A DNA stretch of 64,000 nucleotides from Ilumatobacter coccineus YM16-304 (GTDB taxonomy: Bacteria; Actinomycetota; Acidimicrobiia; Acidimicrobiales; Ilumatobacteraceae). Shown here piece after piece: positions 59,098 through 64,000 of this stretch; position 1 is the stretch's first letter, and each line of letters opens with the position of its first letter. The notes below the pieces were generated by a model, which had not been told where the DNA came from, searched no databases, and saw nothing but the letters and a program-made list of their open reading frames with translations. Made by a program: the position numbers and the translations under genes. The stretch covers positions 3,906,001 through 3,970,000 of the forward strand of contig NC_020520.1 in the NCBI RefSeq assembly GCF_000348785.1. The letters are read 5' to 3'.

Positions 59098-60318
59098 TCA
59101 GCCGGGGCGGCCGACACCGGAGACTTTGCTCCAGTTGACGTTGGCGATCTTGACGACGTCGCCGGTCGCCGGGGCGTGCACGAGTTGGCCGCCGCCGAGG
59201 TACACGCCGACGTGGCTGATCGGGCTGTAGTAGAAGAGCAGGTCGCCGGGCTGGGCGGCGCCTTGCGACACGTGGGGGATCGAGGCGTATTGCGCTCGCG
59301 ACTGGTGCGGCAGGTAGACGCCGGCCTTGCCCCAGGCGTACTTGGTGAGGCCGGAGCAGTCGAAGTTGACGCCGGGGATCTCGGTGGCGTAGCGGTACGG
59401 CACACCCTGCTGGCTGAGCGCCGCGTTGACGGCGACGCTTGCGAGCGACGACACGGGCGGTGCGCTGGTGCCGCCACCGGAGCTCCCACTGGAGCCGTTG
59501 TCGGTGCTGGAGCCGCTGCCGGAGCTGCCGCTTCCCGAGCTCGTCGAGGTCGAGCCGCTGTCACTGTTCGACGAGGAGTTTCCGCTGTTGCTCGAGCTCC
59601 CGGAGTTGCTGGAGCTGCCGGAGTTGTTGCTGGCCTGGTTGGCGGCAACGGTGGCTTCGTACTGTGCCTGGACTGCGGCGGCTGCTGCGGCGGCGCGACG
59701 CTGTTCTTCTTCGGCGATCGCCTCGCCGAGTTCTTGTTCGGCGGTGACTCGGGCGGCTTGGTAGTCGAGCTTGAGCTGCTCGGTCTCTTCCTGGGCCGAG
59801 ATGAGCGAGGCGGCGAGTTGCTGAGCCTGCTGGTTCTTCTTCTCGAGGTCGGCGCGGTCGGCTTCGAGGTCGGCGACGAAGGCGTCGAGTTCGTCGGTGG
59901 TGATGTCGCCGGCGCTGAGTGCGACTCGTGCGAGTTCCTCGCGTTGCAGGACGTCGTTGATGTCGGCGGAGTCTTCGAAGAGCGGTCCGAGGGTGGCGCC
60001 GCCGGCGCCGACGAACGACCGGATCGCCATGTCGCCGAGGTCGGCACGCAGCGTCGAGAGCTCGGCTTCCTTGTCGACGATGGTGGCTTGCAGTGCCACG
60101 ATCTCGTCGGCGAGGCGGGCTTGCTCGTCGAGCGATTCGACGTAGTCCTCGCTGATCTGCAGGGTGCGTTCTTCGAGACGTTCGAGTTCGTCGACGATCT
60201 GTTCGACGCGCTGCCGCTTCTGCTCGACGGTGCCGGCTGCGGCGACGCTGGGATGGATCGCTGGCACGACGAGGGTGATCATCAGTGCGATCGGCGCAAG
60301 GCGCAGGAACTGCTTCAT
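59098..60318 (-). CDS. Secreted NlpC/P60 peptidoglycan endopeptidase with coiled coil
   Basis: A 406-residue exported cell-wall hydrolase. The signal peptide is residues 1-28 (ending SVAAAG). A long coiled coil follows (about residues 30-225), like the regulatory arm of RipC or CwlO, which FtsEX-type partners use to activate the enzyme. A Ser/Gly/Asn-rich linker of about 65 residues leads to the NlpC/P60 domain. The catalytic Cys is in VNFDCSGLTKYAW, with His in SHVGVYLGGG and the polar third residue in LVHAP. It cuts the D-Glu-mDAP type bond. The upstream promoter candidate is at 60339-60367. Confidence 0.9.
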   Translation of the reverse strand: MKQFLRLAPIALMITLVVPAIHPSVAAAGTVEQKRQRVEQIVDELERLEERTLQISEDYVESLDEQARLADEIVALQATIVDKEAELSTLRADLGDMAIRSFVGAGGATLGPLFEDSADINDVLQREELARVALSAGDITTDELDAFVADLEADRADLEKKNQQAQQLAASLISAQEETEQLKLDYQAARVTAEQELGEAIAEEEQRRAAAAAAAVQAQYEATVAANQASNNSGSSSNSGSSSNSGNSSSNSDSGSTSTSSGSGSSGSGSSTDNGSSGSSGGGTSAPPVSSLASVAVNAALSQQGVPYRYATEIPGVNFDCSGLTKYAWGKAGVYLPHQSRAQYASIPHVSQGAAQPGDLLFYYSPISHVGVYLGGGQLVHAPATGDVVKIANVNWSKVSGVGRPG

Positions 60319-60338
60319 AGCGAAGTCAAACCCTAGCG

Positions 60339-60367
60339 AATATGACGAACTTGTTGCGAAACGCCAA
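60339..60367 (-). promoter_or_regulatory. Promoter candidate of the NlpC/P60 gene
   Basis: On the minus strand, TTGGCG (60367-60362) and CATATT (60344-60339) are 17 nt apart, 20 nt before the ATG at 60318. Confidence 0.35.
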
Positions 60368-60459
60368 CGAAAAGTCAGAGTCCCCTGTCACACCCGATTT
60401 CCGGCCGCTTCTCCCCCACGCCCACCACCGGCCGCCCACGCTGCCCAGCAACGCGCCAG

Positions 60460-60567
60460 AGGATGATTTCTGCCCAGGCCAAAAGTCGTCGCGACAGGAT
60501 GATTTCTGCCCAGGCCAAAAGTCGTCGCGACAGGATGATTTTCGCCCAGGCCAAATGTCGTCGCGAA
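60460..60567. repeat. Three 36-bp tandem repeats
   Basis: Units start at 60460, 60496 and 60532 with the sequence AGGATGATTTCTGCCCAGGC. Units 1 and 2 are identical; unit 3 has four changes. There are no spacers, so this is not a CRISPR array. The period is a multiple of 3, which keeps frames open, but I see no real gene. Confidence 0.9.
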
Positions 60568-60578
60568 TCACCGAAAGC

Positions 60579-60851
60579 GAAGGAGCTCCGGCGACGCCCA
60601 ACTCGGCGCAGCGACGAGTCGAACCCGAGTCGAGCGGCAGCGAGTCCGGGCGTCAGCCCGGAGAAAGAATGAGCAGCGACGGAGTCGCTGCTCATGACCG
60701 AGGAACGAGTGAATGCGACGCCCCACTCGGCGCAGCGACGAGTCGAACACGTGTCGAGCGCAGCGAGTCCGGGCGTCAGCCCGGAGAAAGAGTGAGCCTC
60801 GACGGAGTCGAGGAGGGAGCGACGAAGGAGCTCCGGCCGGCGGAGCCGGCC
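60579..60851. repeat. Hairpin-rich repeat block downstream of guaA
   Basis: Two direct repeats (60601-60687 and 60725-60810) each carry a TCCGGGC-GTCA-GCCCGGA hairpin and a GGA-loop hairpin. The GGA-loop stems differ by compensating changes: GAGCAGCGAC/GTCGCTGCTC at 60671-60693 and CCTCGAC/GTCGAGG at 60797-60813. A third GGA-loop stem (GGCCGGC/GCCGGCC) ends at 60851, next to the guaA stop. GAAGGAGCTCCGGC occurs at both block ends. It is probably a REP-like or terminator family. Confidence 0.8.
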
Positions 60852-60852
60852 C

Positions 60853-62451
60853 TCACTCCCATTCGATCGTGCCGGGGGGCTTGCTGGTGATGTCGTAGAC
60901 GACGCGGTTGACGCCGTCGACTTCGTTGATGATGCGTTGCGACATCACCTCGAGCGTCTCGTACGGGATGCGCGCCCAGTCGGCGGTCATGGCGTCCTCG
61001 CTCGTGACCGCACGGATGACGACCGGGTTGCCGTAGGTGCGTTCGTCGCCCATCACGCCGACCGAGCGGACGTCGGCGAGCAGCGCGGCGTACGACTGCC
61101 AGATCTCGCGTTCGAGTCCGGCGTTCTTCAGTTCTTCGCGCACGATCGCGTCGGCTTCCTGGAGCAGGGCGACGCGTTCGGGTGTGACTTCGCCGATGAT
61201 GCGGACGCCGAGGCCCGGGCCGGGGAACGGTTGGCGCCACACCATCTCGTCGGGGAGCCCGAGTTCGGTGCCGAGCGCCCGCACTTCGTCTTTGAAGAGG
61301 TCGCGCAGCGGTTCGATGAGTTCGAGTTCCATGTCGTCGGGGAGCCCGCCGACGTTGTGGTGGCTCTTGATCACCGATGCGGTGCCGTCGGTGCCACCCG
61401 ACTCGATGAGGTCGGGGTACAGCGTTCCCTGCACGAGGAACTTGGCGTCACGCAGACCGCCGGTGTGCTTCTCGAACACGCGGATGAACTGCTCCCCGAT
61501 CGCCTTGCGCTTCGCTTCGGGTTCGGTCACGCCGGCGAGCGCGGCGAAGAACTGTTCGCTGGCGTCGACGTGGATCAACTCGAGGCCCATGTTGCGGCCG
61601 TACGTCTCGACGACTTGAGCGCTCTCGTTCTTGCGCATGAGTCCGGTGTCGACGTAGATGCAGGTGAGTTGATGACCGATCGCCTGATGCACGAGTGCCG
61701 CGGCGACCGACGAGTCGACCCCGCCGGAGAGTGCGCAGATGACGCGTTCGTCGCCGACCTGTTCACGGATGAGGGCGACCTGTTCTTCGATGACCGACGC
61801 CATCGCCCAGTCGGAGGCGATGCCGGCTCGCTCGTGGAGGAAGCGGGCCATCGCCTGCATGCCGAACGGCGAGTGGACGACCTCGGGGTGGAACTGGACG
61901 CCGTAGATCTTGCGCTCGTCGTTCTCGAGGACGGCGACCGGCGCTCCCGGTGACGTGGCCGTGCCGACGAAGCCGTCGGGCAGCACGGTGATGCCGTCGA
62001 AGTGGCTCATCCAGCATTCGTGAGCGCCGGGAGCATCGTCGGGGAGGATCAGGGAGTCACCGGTTCGTTCGAGGACAGTGCGCCCGTACTCTCCCGCCAT
62101 GCCGCGGCCGACGACGCCGCCGAGTTGTTGTGCGATGAGCTGCGCGCCGTAGCAGATGCCGAGCATCGGGATGCCGAGGTCGTAGATCGCCGGGTCGAGC
62201 GACGGGGCGCCCTCGACGTGCACGCTGGCGGGGCCTCCGGAGAGGATGATCGCGGCGGGTGCCCGCTCGGCGATCTCGTCTGCGGTGATCCGGTTGGGGA
62301 CGATCTCGGAGAAGACGCTGAGCTCGCGCACGCGGCGGGCGATGAGCTGTGCGTACTGGGCTCCGAAGTCGACGACCAGCACGGTCGGGCGATCGTCGGA
62401 CGCGGATGTCGTGGGAGATGAGGGCGACGGCGGTTGACTCAAGGCATGCAT
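60853..62451 (-). CDS. guaA: GMP synthase (glutamine-hydrolysing)
   Basis: A 532-residue enzyme that converts XMP to GMP with glutamine and ATP. The N-terminal glutamine amidotransferase domain has the nucleophile Cys in LGICYGAQ and the His/Glu pair in QFHPEVVHS. The ATP-pyrophosphatase P-loop is [10 protein letters not shown]. The C-terminal dimerisation domain ends [18 protein letters not shown], the typical last residues. The first 20 residues are a Ser/Pro-rich extension. The start ATG shares the palindrome ATGCAT with the divergent gene at 62446, so the two genes have overlapping start codons. Confidence 0.95.
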   Translation of the reverse strand: MHALSQPPSPSSPTTSASDDRPTVLVVDFGAQYAQLIARRVRELSVFSEIVPNRITADEIAERAPAAIILSGGPASVHVEGAPSLDPAIYDLGIPMLGICYGAQLIAQQLGGVVGRGMAGEYGRTVLERTGDSLILPDDAPGAHECWMSHFDGITVLPDGFVGTATSPGAPVAVLENDERKIYGVQFHPEVVHSPFGMQAMARFLHERAGIASDWAMASVIEEQVALIREQVGDERVICALSGGVDSSVAAALVHQAIGHQLTCIYVDTGLMRKNESAQVVETYGRNMGLELIHVDASEQFFAALAGVTEPEAKRKAIGEQFIRVFEKHTGGLRDAKFLVQGTLYPDLIESGGTDGTASVIKSHHNVGGLPDDMELELIEPLRDLFKDEVRALGTELGLPDEMVWRQPFPGPGLGVRIIGEVTPERVALLQEADAIVREELKNAGLEREIWQSYAALLADVRSVGVMGDERTYGNPVVIRAVTSEDAMTADWARIPYETLEVMSQRIINEVDGVNRVVYDITSKPPGTIEWE

Positions 62452-62760
62452 CGTAGAGCCGGAAGCGCCTGGCTGACCAGGTTCGTGGTCTCGCTCGTCG
62501 CATTGTTCACGCTCGGCGGATCCCCCACGGCCCTCGCGTCGAACGAGGAGCCCGTCGATCGCCCGCCGGTGACGGTGAGCGAGTTCATTCCCGACCAGAC
62601 GAACCTGAGCGATTGCGTCGGCCTCGTCGAGAAGCCGGGCTGCGGCAGCGAGGCGCGCGGCGGGGCGGGGCAGACCGCGGTGTTCATCGCGCTGGTCCTG
62701 GGTCTCGGCCTCGTCATCTGGCGCATCTCGGTCGGCGTGCGCGCCAATCGAGCCCGGTAG
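62446..62760 (+). CDS. Small membrane protein of unknown function
   Basis: A 104-residue protein with an N-terminal signal peptide (to about residue 31, [12 protein letters not shown]) and one C-terminal membrane helix ([21 protein letters not shown]). The short outer part has two Cys ([13 protein letters not shown]) that may pair. I do not recognise a family. Its start lies inside the guaA start (ATGCAT), divergent from it. TTG 62434 is an in-frame alternative. Confidence 0.6.
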   Translation: MHRRAGSAWLTRFVVSLVALFTLGGSPTALASNEEPVDRPPVTVSEFIPDQTNLSDCVGLVEKPGCGSEARGGAGQTAVFIALVLGLGLVIWRISVGVRANRAR

Positions 62761-62902
62761 CGCTCGTCAGGGAGGAGCGCTCCCTTCGCCGCCAGGTCTC
62801 GGCTCGCGTCACCCACATGTGGCCGAGCGGTCGAGCATCGAATAGAACTGAGCGTGACCGAGAGATCGATGACCGCCGTGGCGGTCGACCACAGGAGACG
62901 CC

Positions 62903-63916
62903 ATGACCACCACCTTCAACGCACTCGTCGTCCGTGAGGCCGAGGAGGGCAACCCGAAGTCGGCGGCAGCCGCCATCGAGCAACTCTCCGACGCCGACCT
63001 GCCGACCTACGGCGACTCCGACGTCACCGTCGACATCGACTACTCCTCGCTGAACTACAAGGACGGCATGGCGCTCACCGGTAAGGGGCGCATCATCCGT
63101 TCGTTCCCGATGGTTCCGGGCATCGACTTCTCCGGCACCGTGTCGGCGTCCGACTCCGATCGTTTCGCCGTGGGCGACGAGGTGATCCTCACCGGTTGGG
63201 CCGTCGGCGAGCGCTACTGGGGTGGCTATTCGCAGCGTCAGCGCGTGAAGTCGGACTGGCTCGTGAAGCGTCCGTCGGGTCTGTCGAGCGAGCAGGCGAT
63301 GGGCATCGGCACGGCGGGCCTCACCGCGATGCTCTGTGTGCTCGGGCTCGAGGACGGGGGCGTGCAGTCCGGCGACGGACCGATCGTGGTCACCGGTGCT
63401 GCGGGTGGCGTCGGCAGCACGGCCGTCGCGATCCTGGCGCACCTGGGCTACGAGGTCACGGCCGTGACGGGCCGTCCCGAGCAGCAGGACTACCTGCGCG
63501 GCCTCGGCGCATCGTCGTTCCTCACCCGCGCCGAGATGTCGGAGGAGCCCAAGCCGCTCGAGTCGGAGACGTGGGCCGGAGCGGTCGACACCGTCGGCTC
63601 CACGATGCTCGCGAAGGTGCTCGCACAGACGAAGCACTCGGGCGTCGTCACGGCATGCGGGCTCGCCGGCGGTGTCGATCTGCCGACCACGGTGATGCCG
63701 TTCATCCTGCGCAACGTCCGACTGCAGGGCATCGACTCGGTCATGGCTCCGATCGAGGCACGTGACGCGGCGTGGGCTCGGCTCGCCACCGATCTTCCCG
63801 CCGATCAGCTCGCCGCGATGACCGAGGTGGTGCCGATGAGCGAGATCATCGAACAGGGCCCGAAGATCATGGCCGGCCAGGTCCGCGGCCGAGTCGTCGT
63901 CGACCCGAACCACTGA
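62903..63916 (+). CDS. acuI: Acrylyl-CoA reductase-type medium-chain oxidoreductase (AcuI/YhdH)
   Basis: A 337-residue zinc-free MDR enzyme. The N-terminal segment YSSLNYKDGMALTGKGRIIRSFPMVPGIDFSGTV is diagnostic for the AcuI/YhdH group, and the nucleotide motif is VTGAAGGVGSTAVAI. In marine bacteria AcuI reduces toxic acryloyl-CoA to propionyl-CoA during DMSP or 3-hydroxypropionate use; YhdH homologues do the same as detoxification. No DMSP lyase is in the window. A GGAG site lies 6 nt before the ATG. It stands alone. Confidence 0.85.
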   Translation: MTTTFNALVVREAEEGNPKSAAAAIEQLSDADLPTYGDSDVTVDIDYSSLNYKDGMALTGKGRIIRSFPMVPGIDFSGTVSASDSDRFAVGDEVILTGWAVGERYWGGYSQRQRVKSDWLVKRPSGLSSEQAMGIGTAGLTAMLCVLGLEDGGVQSGDGPIVVTGAAGGVGSTAVAILAHLGYEVTAVTGRPEQQDYLRGLGASSFLTRAEMSEEPKPLESETWAGAVDTVGSTMLAKVLAQTKHSGVVTACGLAGGVDLPTTVMPFILRNVRLQGIDSVMAPIEARDAAWARLATDLPADQLAAMTEVVPMSEIIEQGPKIMAGQVRGRVVVDPNH

Positions 63917-63921
63917 GTCGC

Positions 63922-63936
63922 GCTGCTCGGAGCAGC
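63922..63936 (+). terminator. Hairpin after acuI
   Basis: 7-nt arms GCTGCTC and GAGCAGC around one G, 6 nt after the stop. The tight loop makes it a weak terminator candidate. Confidence 0.4.
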
Positions 63937-64000
63937 TCACTCAGCTGCGTGCCCACCCGTTGCGGCGAGTACCGATCTCTGAGTTCGGGGGCCAACGATT

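Noticed and set aside
60460-60567. CRISPR array
   Set aside because: The 36-bp repeats are directly adjacent with no spacers, and no cas genes are present.
60326-60890. Proteins with 12-residue repeats encoded on either strand of the repeat region
   Set aside because: The 36-bp period keeps every frame open; the frames have no ribosome site, and the sequence pattern is explained by DNA repeats and hairpins.
1-64000. tRNA, rRNA, IS elements, prophage or integrative element
   Set aside because: No TPsiC-like arms, transposase, integrase or structural phage genes were found. The tail-fibre-like motifs at 2258-12485 are on membrane-anchored proteins without other phage genes.

Overview
The window is GC-rich, densely coded bacterial chromosome, most consistent with a free-living, probably marine actinomycete of the Acidimicrobiia (Ilumatobacter-like). 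That placement is inferred from gene content: a mycofactocin locus, NDMA-dependent alcohol dehydrogenases, a DUF222/HNH protein with an actinobacterial-type SOS box, LCP and NlpC/P60 envelope proteins, and an AcuI-type reductase. I saw no rRNA, tRNA, CRISPR array, IS element or prophage.

Layout. 0.1-0.8 kb: MntA/HepT toxin-antitoxin pair, convergent with an acyl-CoA dehydrogenase. 2.2-12.5 kb: three paralogous secreted proteins with tail-fibre-like stalk motifs, a large LuxR-family ATPase regulator and a sugar/glycerol-phosphate-type ABC importer without an ATPase gene. 12.5-19.2 kb: cysS, then a PhnD-C-E-E importer bracketed by two HAD phosphatases. 19.3-27 kb: an orphan membrane protein, valS, an L,D-transpeptidase and an LCP protein. 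27-33.8 kb: a same-strand run of molybdenum hydroxylase (a rare one-chain fusion), lipoprotein, NDMA-type alcohol dehydrogenase, MoxR ATPase and VWA protein. 33.9-40.5 kb: SOS-box HNH protein, second NDMA-type alcohol dehydrogenase, M16 lipoprotein peptidase. 40.6-44.5 kb: assimilatory sulfate reduction (cysH, cysI) with siroheme synthesis (Met8-type, cobA). 45.3-48.3 kb: an M20 hydrolase followed by a minimal mycofactocin cluster mftABC. 48.3-51.9 kb: two tandem secreted beta-helix paralogues. 52-58.7 kb: plsY and lipid or acyl-CoA related enzymes. 58.7-60.9 kb: two repeat-rich intergenic regions around an NlpC/P60 hydrolase. 60.9-64 kb: guaA, a small membrane protein and an acuI-type reductase.

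How parts work together. MftABC makes the core of a redox cofactor that the two alcohol dehydrogenases would need, although mftD, mftE and mftF are not here. The siroheme genes sit with the siroheme enzyme CysI. MoxR and VWA proteins are typical maturation factors and lie downstream of the molybdenum hydroxylase and one alcohol dehydrogenase.

A recurring regulatory trait is a TANNNT -10 box 6-7 nt before the start codon at more than a dozen genes. It implies widespread leaderless transcription and was used here to choose several starts.
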